Assembly (NCBI RefSeq): GCF_008629685.1 | Contig: NZ_VWSF01000003.1 | Location: forward strand, 346,795 to 410,794 | Reading direction: 5' to 3' | Source: Adhaeribacter rhizoryzae | GTDB taxonomy: Bacteria; Bacteroidota; Bacteroidia; Cytophagales; Hymenobacteraceae | Length of the DNA stretch: 64,000 bases | In this document: in pieces, positions 35,299-43,803 of the stretch | How the letters are laid out: the number at the start of each line of letters is the position of its first letter | Position numbering within the stretch: position 1 is the stretch's first letter | Made by a program: the position numbers and the translations under genes | Notes under the pieces: model-generated | Seen by the model: only the letters and a program-made list of their open reading frames with translations | Database searches by the model: none | Told to the model about the DNA's origin: nothing

Positions 35299-37188
35299 AT
35301 GATTTTTTTAAAAGGGTTATTGTTCGCTTTACTCCTCCTGGTAGCAGGAAGTAGTTTACCCATTGTTGCCCTGGCCCAAAATCCCGTTATAGTCGCCGAT
35401 TCGGTTAAAAGCAAGCCATTGCCGGATACGGTATTAAAGCCTAATACTTCGGATAGAATTCTGGAAAACCTGAAACAATTATCGAAGAAAAAAACTTTCT
35501 GGGGTCGGGTTACCAAATCATTGCTCCGGTTCGATAAAAAGGCTACGACTAATTACAACAGCCCCATCTTGTTAAACACGCCTACCGAAAAGCATAACTA
35601 CAAAGTAATCCGGCGCATTGATTATAAAACCCTGAACAGTTTTGGCTATTCTATTTCGGATACCACCCGCCGTCCGCGTAATTTCCTGGAAAAAGCCGGC
35701 AATTCGGTACACATTAAAACCCACCGGGGCCGCATCCGGAATACCTTACTTTTTAAAACGAATGGCATTCTGGAGCCCCTGCATTTATCGGAATCGGAGC
35801 GTTTACTGCGCCAGAAAGAATATATTCTGGATGCCCGCGTGTTGGTGAACGAAAAAACCACGACCCAGGACAGTGTAGATATTATTGTTATTACCAAAGA
35901 TGTATTTAGCTTAAGCGGTTCGGTGGCGTTAAACCCAAGCCAGGCTTATGGGCGCATTGGCCTCAACGATATTAATTTCCTGGGGTTAGGTCACCAGTTC
36001 CGGAACCTGTATACGTTTGGTGTAGACTCAGTAATTAACAACGGCAACACCCGGCGCACCTGGATGTATACGGGCAGCTATACCATCGAAAATATTTACA
36101 ACACGTTTGCCTCGGCCCAAGTACTTTATCGCAACGAAGCCAACTACCAGCAGCGTGGCCTGAATTTATACCGCGATTTTTATACCGCCAATACCAAATA
36201 CGCCGGTGCAGCCAGTGTAAATTATTACATGCACCCCATTTATATTAAAAATGATGCTGATACCCGTCAGCGGATGAATATTGAATATATGCGTCAGGAT
36301 TACTGGCTGGGTAAAGCCCACAAATTAAAATCGTATGACTTGGGGTTCGAAAATAGAGCGCGTATTATTACGGCCGGCCGTATTATTTCTACCAATTACC
36401 TCAACTCGCCTAATCAGGATTACCAAAACAACACCTTGTATATAGCCGGCATTGGTTACAGTTTCCGGAAATATTACCGGTCGCAATATTTGTTTGGTTT
36501 CGGCCGCACCGAAGATATTCCGGCCGGCAATTTATTTTCTTTGTCGGCGGGCTACGAAGCCGGGCAGTTTTATGACCGCCGTTATTTTGGCGCTAAAATG
36601 GCTTTTGGCAAGTACCGGACTAACTTCGGTTATTTATACCTGGATGCGCAATACGACACTTATCTGCGGGGTAAGCGTTGGGAACAAGGCGAATTTGCGA
36701 GCGAAATACTATACTTTACCAAATTGCTTTCGGTGGGCACCTGGCAATGGCGGCATTTTATCTGGAACCGCACCAGCATAGGCCTGAACCGGAAATACGG
36801 CGAAAATTTATTGAGCATTAATCGCCAGGAAGGTATCCGGGGTTTTCGCACACCCGAACGGGGTACCAAACGCGTTGTGCTTAATTACGAAAGTAGTTTA
36901 TTTACGCCAATTTCTTTCCTGGGCTTCCGGTTGGCGCTGGTTTCTTTTGCCGATGTGGCCTGGCTGTCGCAAACCGATAAAGGCAATCCGTTTAAGCACT
37001 TGCCTTACCAGGGTTATGGTTTTGGCATCCGGTTCCGGAACGAGTATATGGCTTTTAACACCATTCAGTTATTATTGGGCTACTACCCGCAAGGCTCAGC
37101 CCCGCTCCGCAATTTTAATTCTACCCGCCCTTACTACGATTTCAACGATTTCCGCTTTACCCAACCGCTGGTACCGGATTTCAGGTAG
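35299..37188 (+). CDS. BamA/Omp85-like outer-membrane barrel protein
   Basis: The 629-residue protein has a signal peptide ending near VALAQ. Residues 100-190 look like a POTRA-type domain (RLLRQKEYILDARVLV), and the rest consists of alternating aromatic strands with DINFLGLGHQF and the final GYGFGIRFRNEYMAFNTIQ, as in the bacterial surface antigen (Omp85) barrel. It ends with a strand, then a short tail. It probably inserts into the outer membrane and helps protein or lipid assembly; it is smaller than true BamA (one POTRA-like unit), so it is an accessory paralogue. Confidence 0.7.
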   Translation: MIFLKGLLFALLLLVAGSSLPIVALAQNPVIVADSVKSKPLPDTVLKPNTSDRILENLKQLSKKKTFWGRVTKSLLRFDKKATTNYNSPILLNTPTEKHNYKVIRRIDYKTLNSFGYSISDTTRRPRNFLEKAGNSVHIKTHRGRIRNTLLFKTNGILEPLHLSESERLLRQKEYILDARVLVNEKTTTQDSVDIIVITKDVFSLSGSVALNPSQAYGRIGLNDINFLGLGHQFRNLYTFGVDSVINNGNTRRTWMYTGSYTIENIYNTFASAQVLYRNEANYQQRGLNLYRDFYTANTKYAGAASVNYYMHPIYIKNDADTRQRMNIEYMRQDYWLGKAHKLKSYDLGFENRARIITAGRIISTNYLNSPNQDYQNNTLYIAGIGYSFRKYYRSQYLFGFGRTEDIPAGNLFSLSAGYEAGQFYDRRYFGAKMAFGKYRTNFGYLYLDAQYDTYLRGKRWEQGEFASEILYFTKLLSVGTWQWRHFIWNRTSIGLNRKYGENLLSINRQEGIRGFRTPERGTKRVVLNYESSLFTPISFLGFRLALVSFADVAWLSQTDKGNPFKHLPYQGYGFGIRFRNEYMAFNTIQLLLGYYPQGSAPLRNFNSTRPYYDFNDFRFTQPLVPDFR

Positions 37189-37293
37189 TTAGTTTATAAC
37201 TTTTATTTCCTGAATATTTAACCCATAGGCACCCTCCCTCCTTCTCTATTTGCAACACCATTAATTACAATCGTTAAAAGAAACGGGCCTTTT

Positions 37294-37513
37294 CATAAGC
37301 CCTGAAGGGGCGTAATAACCTAGCCCAGGGTGCAGCCCTGGGTCCTGGGCAACAAACCAATATATTCAAAAGCCCTGAAAGGGCGAAATCCCTTCTCTAC
37401 TCACGCCATCTCAATATTAAATATTCTGCCCATTAAGGGCTTATAAAATATGTTTGCCTTTTTCGATGGGCTACACCCATCGCTGGGTTATTACGCCCAC
37501 TTCGGGGCTTATG
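37294..37513. repeat. Cluster of dispersed repeats with inverted outer arms
   Basis: The outer arms are CATAAGCCCTGAAGGGGCGT at 37294 and its inverted counterpart ending CGGGGCTTATG at 37513, over about 27 bp with two mismatches and one gap. Inside are AGCCCAGGGTGCAGCCCTGG (37322) and AGCCCTGAAAGGGCG (37371). This pattern is familiar from many Bacteroidota genomes as an intergenic repeat of unknown origin. The rest of the 37189-37758 spacer is AT-rich with no gene. Confidence 0.75.
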
Positions 37514-37758
37514 GGTAGTTGTTTAACTTCATTCTTTCTGGTGAAAAAAGGATTCTCGTTATTCTGAAAAGAATATTTATAAACTAAAGAATCTTTGCAA
37601 ACTATTATAACCGCGGTAAATCAAACAAGATCTAGCTAAATTTTTAGGTTTATGCCTTTCGAACACCATATAATTTCACCACTATCCTACCCCCAATACA
37701 ACCAATCCGGTTAAATATAGATATAAGGAATAATTAGAATAAAACACTTCCTTAAAGA

Positions 37759-39099
37759 TTGGGAACCATGGCCAATTGCGCGCGAATAGAAGACAACGGT
37801 AAAAAACGAATAGTAATTATAGGCGGTGGGTTTGGGGGCCTGGAACTGGCAAAAAGCTTGAAAGATGCCGATGTACAAGTAGTACTGCTTGATAAGCAAA
37901 ATTTCCATACGTTTCAGCCTTTGCTGTACCAGGTAGCTACGGCCGGCCTCGAAGGCGAGTCCATTATTCATCCGTTCCGGCAAATATTTGAGGCGCAACC
38001 TAATTTTTATTTTCGCTGGGCCGAGGTGCAGGCCATAGATACTACCACCCAAATGGTAGAAACCACCATTGGGTTGCTCCGCTACGACTTGCTGGTAATG
38101 GCTACCGGGGCCACCACCAATTATTTCGGCGATAAACTAATGGAGAAAGCCGCTCTGGCCATGAAAAATATTGACGATGCCCTGGAACTGCGCAACACCG
38201 TTCTCAGCAATTTTGAAAAAGCGCTGCAAATCGACGACGAAGAACAACTCAACAGTTTAATGGATTACGTAATTGTAGGTGGCGGCCCCACCGGCGTAGA
38301 GCTGGCCGGTGCTTTAAGCGAATTGCGCAAACACGTATTTCCGAAAGATTACAAAGAGCTCGATTTTATTAAAATGGATATTCATTTAATTCAGAGCGGG
38401 CCGCAACTGTTGAAAGGTATGTCGGAAGAAGCTTCGCGCAAAGCCCAGCAGTACCTCGAAGATTTTGGCGTTAAGATCTGGCTCAACCGTCGCGTGCAGT
38501 CTTACGATGGCTATACCGTTACGTTAGATACCGGCGAAACCCTGATTACCCGCACCTTAATTTGGGCAGCCGGGGTAAATGGTGCTCCTATTGCGGGTAT
38601 TAAGCCCGAAAGCATTTTAAAAGGCAACCGTTTACAGGTAGATGTTTACAACCGGGTAATAGGCTACGAGAATATTTTTGCCCTTGGCGATGTAGCCGCC
38701 ATGGTTACCGACGAAAATCCGCAGGGCCACCCCATGATGGCGCAACCGGCTATACAGCAGGGCAAGTTGCTGGGCAAAAATATAATTAATTTATTAGCCG
38801 GTAAATCACTGACGCCTTTCCAATACCACGACCAAGGCGCTATGGCTACTATTGGCCGCAACCACGCCGTAGCCGATTTAAAAATATTTAATAAAGAAAT
38901 AAGAACGCAGGGCTTCCGGGCTTGGGTAATCTGGATGTTTATTCACCTTATTTCTATTGTGGGCTTCCGGAACCGGTTTGTGGTCCTTTTTAACTGGATT
39001 TGGAGCTATTTCAGTTTTAACAAAGGCATCCGGTTTATTCTGGGCAAAACCCACGAAAATATTCCGGTAGAAGCCGTTACGCAAAAAGCGGTAATATAA
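37759..39099 (+). CDS. ndh: Type II NADH dehydrogenase (NDH-2)
   Basis: The 446-residue flavoprotein has an FAD motif VIIGGGFGGLELAKSL near residue 17 and a second nucleotide motif YVIVGGGPTGVELAGALSEL near residue 172 for NADH. NFHTFQPLLYQVATAGLE and QPAIQQGKLLGKN are typical of NDH-2. The C-terminal hydrophobic AWVIWMFIHLISIVGFRNR anchors it to the inner membrane. It passes electrons from NADH to menaquinone without pumping protons. It is a single gene. Confidence 0.9.
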   Translation: MGTMANCARIEDNGKKRIVIIGGGFGGLELAKSLKDADVQVVLLDKQNFHTFQPLLYQVATAGLEGESIIHPFRQIFEAQPNFYFRWAEVQAIDTTTQMVETTIGLLRYDLLVMATGATTNYFGDKLMEKAALAMKNIDDALELRNTVLSNFEKALQIDDEEQLNSLMDYVIVGGGPTGVELAGALSELRKHVFPKDYKELDFIKMDIHLIQSGPQLLKGMSEEASRKAQQYLEDFGVKIWLNRRVQSYDGYTVTLDTGETLITRTLIWAAGVNGAPIAGIKPESILKGNRLQVDVYNRVIGYENIFALGDVAAMVTDENPQGHPMMAQPAIQQGKLLGKNIINLLAGKSLTPFQYHDQGAMATIGRNHAVADLKIFNKEIRTQGFRAWVIWMFIHLISIVGFRNRFVVLFNWIWSYFSFNKGIRFILGKTHENIPVEAVTQKAVI

Positions 39100-39338
39100 A
39101 TAAGGGTTAGTTATAGTTTGGTTAGCCCCAGCAATGGTTTATTCTGCTTTCTGCAGGCATAAAAACTTTTTTACTTTTGAAAGCTATAATTCCGGTTGCC
39201 TGTTTCGGTTTAAATAATTTAAAAATAACATGCTATAAATGAGCCCTTTGAATTGATTTATTTAGATAAAAAATCATTATTTATAAATAAATAACAGTTA
39301 AAACCCAACCAGGTATATCTCACTCTCTTTTCTTTCCG

Positions 39339-39346
39339 TAGGTTTG
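39339..39346 (+). promoter_or_regulatory. Bacteroidota -7 box TAGGTTTG
   Basis: TAGGTTTG matches TAnnTTTG exactly and stands 21 bases before the start codon of the CvfB-like gene. No clear -33 TTTG was found at the right distance. Confidence 0.45.
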
Positions 39347-39367
39347 TACATAAAATATTAAAAAGAA

Positions 39368-40195
39368 ATGGTAGCCCTCGGCGATTACAACGAACTGGAA
39401 ATTATTAAGCAGGTTGATTTTGGTGTTTACCTCGATTCGGAGGATGGGGAAATATTGCTGCCCCAGAAATATTTACCCGAAGATTACCGGGTAGGCGATT
39501 TATTACGGGTTTTTATTTACCGCGATTCCGAAGACCGCATTATTGCCACCACCCAGCAGCCCAAAGCCAAAGTAGGCGATTTTGCGGCGCTGGAAGTAAA
39601 ACAAACAAGTAATTACGGCGCTTTTCTGGATTGGGGCCTCGAAAAAGATTTGTTTGTACCGTTTCAGAACCAGCGCGACAAAATGCAGGCAGGCCGCAAA
39701 TACGTGGTGTATGTTTACCTCGACGAGAACTCGGACCGGATTGTAGCCACCGCCAAGTACGAAAAATACCTGGATAAAGACCCCGTAACTTTGCGCGAGG
39801 GCGAGGAGGTAGATTTACTTGTAGCCGGCTTTTCCGATTTGGGTATTAAAGTAATTATTAATAGCCGCTACCAGGGCATTCTGTATAAAAACGAAGTTTT
39901 CCGGCAACTACACCTCGGCGATAAAACTACCGGCTACATTCGCAAGATTAGAGAAGACCAAAAAATTGATGTAAGCCTGCAGCGCAGTGGCTACGCCGAA
40001 GTGCCCGATGCCGCAGAACAAATTCTGCAAAAGCTAAAAGCCGGCGGCGGCCAACTACCTTTATCGGATAACAGCACGCCCGAAGCTATTTACGAAATAT
40101 TGGGTATGAGTAAAAAAACCTTTAAAAAAGCCTTAGGCAGCCTTTACCGGAATGGCAGGGTAAGCTTAAACCCTGATTCTATTATTTTAAAATAA
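39368..40195 (+). CDS. CvfB-like S1 RNA-binding protein
   Basis: The 275-residue protein has serial S1-like beta barrels (VDFGVYLDSEDGEILLPQKY and TSNYGAFLDWGLEKDLFVPF) and a C-terminal winged helix (TPEAIYEILGMSKKTFKKAL). This order is that of CvfB/YitL, an RNA-binding regulator that affects virulence gene expression in Staphylococcus. Probably cytoplasmic and constitutive. Confidence 0.85.
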   Translation: MVALGDYNELEIIKQVDFGVYLDSEDGEILLPQKYLPEDYRVGDLLRVFIYRDSEDRIIATTQQPKAKVGDFAALEVKQTSNYGAFLDWGLEKDLFVPFQNQRDKMQAGRKYVVYVYLDENSDRIVATAKYEKYLDKDPVTLREGEEVDLLVAGFSDLGIKVIINSRYQGILYKNEVFRQLHLGDKTTGYIRKIREDQKIDVSLQRSGYAEVPDAAEQILQKLKAGGGQLPLSDNSTPEAIYEILGMSKKTFKKALGSLYRNGRVSLNPDSIILK

Positions 40196-40318
40196 GCACA
40201 ATACGGCTGCTAAAAATATTTAAAAGTAAAATTAAATATTATATATAAAATTAAATATTCATCTAAATTGCAGACAGTAAGTTGCTTACCCTCATAATCA
40301 GAAATTTTAAAATATAAT

Positions 40319-40999
40319 ATGACCTTGCCTCAAAAAACGGCTCTGATTGCGGGAGCCAGCGGGTTGGTTGGCAGTTATTGCCTGCGCTTGTTATTACAAA
40401 GCAACCGGTACGATAAAGTAATTGCCATTGGCCGGAAAGCCTTGCCCATGCAGCATCCTAAACTTAGGCAGTTAATAATAGATTTTAATAAACTAGATAC
40501 CTATAAGCACAGCCTGATTGCCGATGATATTTATTGCTGCCTGGGTACTACCATTAAAGAGGCTGGTTCTAAAGAAAATTTTTATCAGGTAGATCATACC
40601 TACGTGGTTAATTTTGCGGCTATTACTTCGGCTAATTTTGCTTCTCAGTTTTTGGTGGTGTCTTCACTGGGAGCTAACGCCAACTCACCTATTTTTTACA
40701 GCCGGGTAAAAGGCCAGATGGAAAACACCGTTCAACCTATGCCGTTTTTAGGCGTTCATATATTTCAGCCTTCCTTGTTGCTGGGTCCGCGCCAGCAAAA
40801 ACGTTTTGGTGAAAATATTGGTGCAGTGCTCATGAAAACAGTTGGCTTCCTGTTGGTAGGGCCTTTAAAGAAATACAAAGCCATTGCAGCCGAAGATGTA
40901 GCCAAAGCCATGTTGTACGCCGCCACGCAAGACGGTGCCGGCATTAAAATGCACGATACCGAAACTATCCGGAAAGAAGCCTCTTTACTGAACCTTTAG
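40319..40999 (+). CDS. NAD(P)-binding short-chain oxidoreductase, TIP30/YwnB-like
   Basis: The 226-residue Rossmann protein has IAGASGLVGSYCLRLLL at the start and VVSSLGANANSPIFYSRVKG in the place of the active-site Tyr/Lys. ADDIYCCLGTTIKEAGSKE and GVHIFQPSLLLGPR are typical of the HTATIP2/TIP30-like group. The substrate is unknown. It lies 123 bp after the CvfB-like gene and may be co-transcribed. Confidence 0.8.
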   Translation: MTLPQKTALIAGASGLVGSYCLRLLLQSNRYDKVIAIGRKALPMQHPKLRQLIIDFNKLDTYKHSLIADDIYCCLGTTIKEAGSKENFYQVDHTYVVNFAAITSANFASQFLVVSSLGANANSPIFYSRVKGQMENTVQPMPFLGVHIFQPSLLLGPRQQKRFGENIGAVLMKTVGFLLVGPLKKYKAIAAEDVAKAMLYAATQDGAGIKMHDTETIRKEASLLNL

Positions 41000-41214
41000 C
41001 CCGCAAATTCAACCTTACATAAAAAACAACACAACTTATCGGAATTAATTATTAGAGAAAAAATATCTTCTTTCCTCGCCTAAGTCTAAAATGGTTTAGA
41101 ATTGATTGTTTTTTTTGATTGATTGCCGGCAAGTACTGTTCCTATCTATACCAAGTATAATTTTATAACCACCTTTAATTACCTGCGTATTGTTGGGTTA
41201 CCAAACCTAAACGC

Positions 41215-41994
41215 ATGAGCCCTTACCCACCGGTACGTTTAAAATCATTATTCCCCAGAGCCACCAAATACGACCAGAAATGGGTTACGCAGCACTCCAT
41301 GGGTGAGAATGTACTTTTTAACCTGGAGAGTTTAACGGCTATTCTGCCCTTAAAAGCCGGTATGCGGGTTTTGGATTTAGGCTGCGGCAAAGCCATTAGC
41401 TCTATTTTTTTAGCCAAAGAATTTAAGGTGCAGGTTTGGGCCGTTGACGAAGCCATCTCCCCCGCCGATAACCTGGCCCGCATTACTGAAGCTGATTGTG
41501 AAAATCAAGTTTTTCCGTTGCAGGCCGATGCGCGCAGTTTACCTTTTGCCGAAGGTTTTTTTGATGCCATAATCGTGATTGATTCTTACACCTATTTTGG
41601 CACCGACGAAAAGTACCTGCCATATATTTGCCGTTTTTTAAAACCGGACGGTTACATAGCTATTGCGGATGTTTGCTTTAAAGAAGAAATTGAAACCCTG
41701 CACCAGGTACCGGCCTTTTTACGCAAAGATTTTCAGGATTACTGGTATTTTATACATTCGGTAGATTGGTGGCGCAAGCTTTGGGAAAAAACCGGCCTGG
41801 TTACCATTAAAGCTGCCGAAATATTGCCGGCCGCACCAGTTATCCGGGAACAATATATTAAAGATTTTGCCGCTTCGGGTAAAAAAGATCCTTTTGCCAA
41901 AGCCCTACAGAAAGATACCAAAGAGGTTATTTCCTTTTTCCGGTTGGTTGGGCAGCGTACTTCCAAAGAAGTTTACCTCCAGTCTTACAAGTAA
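41215..41994 (+). CDS. Class I SAM-dependent methyltransferase
   Basis: The 259-residue protein shows motif I MRVLDLGCGKAISSIFLA, an acidic loop VWAVDEA and motif LPFAEGFFDAIIVIDSYTYF. The fold is a cytoplasmic small-molecule methyltransferase, Methyltransf_11/25-like. The substrate cannot be told from context; the neighbours are unrelated. Confidence 0.85.
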   Translation: MSPYPPVRLKSLFPRATKYDQKWVTQHSMGENVLFNLESLTAILPLKAGMRVLDLGCGKAISSIFLAKEFKVQVWAVDEAISPADNLARITEADCENQVFPLQADARSLPFAEGFFDAIIVIDSYTYFGTDEKYLPYICRFLKPDGYIAIADVCFKEEIETLHQVPAFLRKDFQDYWYFIHSVDWWRKLWEKTGLVTIKAAEILPAAPVIREQYIKDFAASGKKDPFAKALQKDTKEVISFFRLVGQRTSKEVYLQSYK

Positions 41995-42499
41995 ATATTC
42001 ATTACTAAGCTTATTCTTAAAGCTTTTTAGCATTTAAAAAATGCATGAATGCATTGTTCTTGCTGCGGAGACACCAGCAAGTAGTTTGGCAGTAGCATTA
42101 AAATTGGCGGTGATAACACCATAGCCGTTAGGCTAAGAGAAAAGAATTACGACATGCATCTTACCTCAATCGCCTGCCTTTGCATTGCCCCTGACTTTAG
42201 TCAGAGGTACGGAATATTTCCCCTGATCGGCCCTTAAATCCGGGGCTAAAGCACCCGGGCAATACATTGCTGCGCTTAACCTGCATGCCATTGGTGATAA
42301 CGCCATTAATGACACCAGATTCTGTTCGAAACAGAAAAACCCATTTTAAACCTTCCCTCAGTTAACCCAACTGGCTTTAAAATATTAACTTAATATTTTT
42401 AAGGCCGTTATACAAATATCAAGACCTCAAGAGTTCCACACAAACAACTAGATACTAACTAAAACTAAGAGCAAGCAAATGACATAAAGCTACAAAATA
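41995..42499. other. Intergenic region with an inverted repeat
   Basis: A 505-bp spacer with no gene. GCATTGCCCCTGACTTTAG at 42182 and, inverted, CTAAAGCACCCGGGCAATAC ending near 42264 form loose arms around CCCCTGATCGGCCC, another GC-rich dispersed repeat in otherwise AT-rich DNA. Confidence 0.5.
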
Positions 42500-43675
42500 A
42501 TGCTTAACAGAACTTGGCGATTAACGCTAGTAATGGGTTGGTGTTGGTTGGTTTTGCCATTTTGGACGATAGCGCAAACGATTCACCCGCAAGTACCGCG
42601 CTTACTGCAAGCGCTGGAACATTACCGCCAATTGGCGGCGCAAAACACCTGGGCCAGCTTCCCGGCAGATATTTTTTTGCTTCCCGGTACCAGTAGTCCG
42701 CACATTCCTAATCTCCGGCATAATCTTTTATTAACCCACGACCTGCCCCAGCCCGATACCAGTTCGCTTCTTTTGTATGATAATGCTTTACTAGCGGCGG
42801 TTATTAAATTTCAGGAGCGGCACGGCCTAAAACCCGATGGGAAAGTAGGAAGATTAACCATAGAAGCGCTGAATATTACACCAACCCAGCGCATCCGGCA
42901 ACTAGAGTTTAATTTGCGCCGTTGGCAGGCCGATACCATAGCCCTTACTGCTCAGCGGGTACTGTTAAATATTCCGGATTTTACCTTAAAGTTACTCGAT
43001 GGCAATTACCAATTGGTATGGCAAACCCGCGTAATTGTGGGGCAACCGCAAACCGGCCGGCAAACGGCCTTGCTCACCAGCAAACTTGCTTACCTGGTTT
43101 TAAACCCAACCTGGAATATTCCGGCCAGCATCATCCGGAAAGAAATTATACCGGTACTTAAGAAAGACCCATATTACCTGGCCCATAACCAGATGCGCGT
43201 GTACAAAATTAAGCAAGGTAAAAAATATCCGGTTTCGGTTAGGAGTATAAACTGGCAAACCGCCAACCCGGAGCGCGATTCTCTTATGATAATACAAGCC
43301 CCCGGCAAAGACAATGCCCTGGGCCGTATTAAGTTTATTTTTGATAACGCTTACCAGATTTACCTGCACGACACTCCGGATAAAGATTTATTTAACCAGG
43401 AAGTACGCCATTACAGCCACGGGTGCGTTCGGGTACAAAACCCCGAAATGCTGGCGGCTTACCTGCTTAACCAAAACTGGCAACAAAAACTACCCAAACC
43501 ACTAGAATTTAAAGAAAGTCGCGCAGAAAAGATTGTTTACCTGCCCAAGCCGCTGCCCATTAAAATTGGTTATTTTACCAGTTGGGTAAACGACAAAGGG
43601 TTGGTGCAGTTTCGGGCCGATATTTATAACCTGGACCACTTTAATCCGGCTTTTGAAATTTCTGGCACTAAATAA
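42500..43675 (+). CDS. L,D-transpeptidase (YcbB type)
   Basis: The 391-residue protein has a signal peptide (LVMGWCWLVLPFWTIAQT), a peptidoglycan-binding domain (AVIKFQERHGLKPDGKVGRL, about 108-130) and a YkuD domain with the catalytic motif HYSHGCVRVQNP (Cys near 308). It makes 3-3 cross-links in the cell wall in the periplasm. Length and order fit the YcbB/LdtD group but somewhat shorter. Confidence 0.9.
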   Translation: MLNRTWRLTLVMGWCWLVLPFWTIAQTIHPQVPRLLQALEHYRQLAAQNTWASFPADIFLLPGTSSPHIPNLRHNLLLTHDLPQPDTSSLLLYDNALLAAVIKFQERHGLKPDGKVGRLTIEALNITPTQRIRQLEFNLRRWQADTIALTAQRVLLNIPDFTLKLLDGNYQLVWQTRVIVGQPQTGRQTALLTSKLAYLVLNPTWNIPASIIRKEIIPVLKKDPYYLAHNQMRVYKIKQGKKYPVSVRSINWQTANPERDSLMIIQAPGKDNALGRIKFIFDNAYQIYLHDTPDKDLFNQEVRHYSHGCVRVQNPEMLAAYLLNQNWQQKLPKPLEFKESRAEKIVYLPKPLPIKIGYFTSWVNDKGLVQFRADIYNLDHFNPAFEISGTK

Positions 43676-43741
43676 AAACCGGCAACTTCATTCTTTAGCC
43701 CTCAAAAATAGAACGCCAAAAGCTATTATCTTTTGTAAAGA

Positions 43742-43749
43742 TAAATTTG
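43742..43749 (+). promoter_or_regulatory. Bacteroidota -7 box TAAATTTG
   Basis: TAAATTTG lies about 55 bases before the start of the sensor kinase gene and matches TAnnTTTG. The -33 part is not clear. Confidence 0.4.
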
Positions 43750-43803
43750 CACTACCAACTTTCTTTTTTATATTTAGTGTGCGTTTTTATATTTTAAGCA
43801 GTT

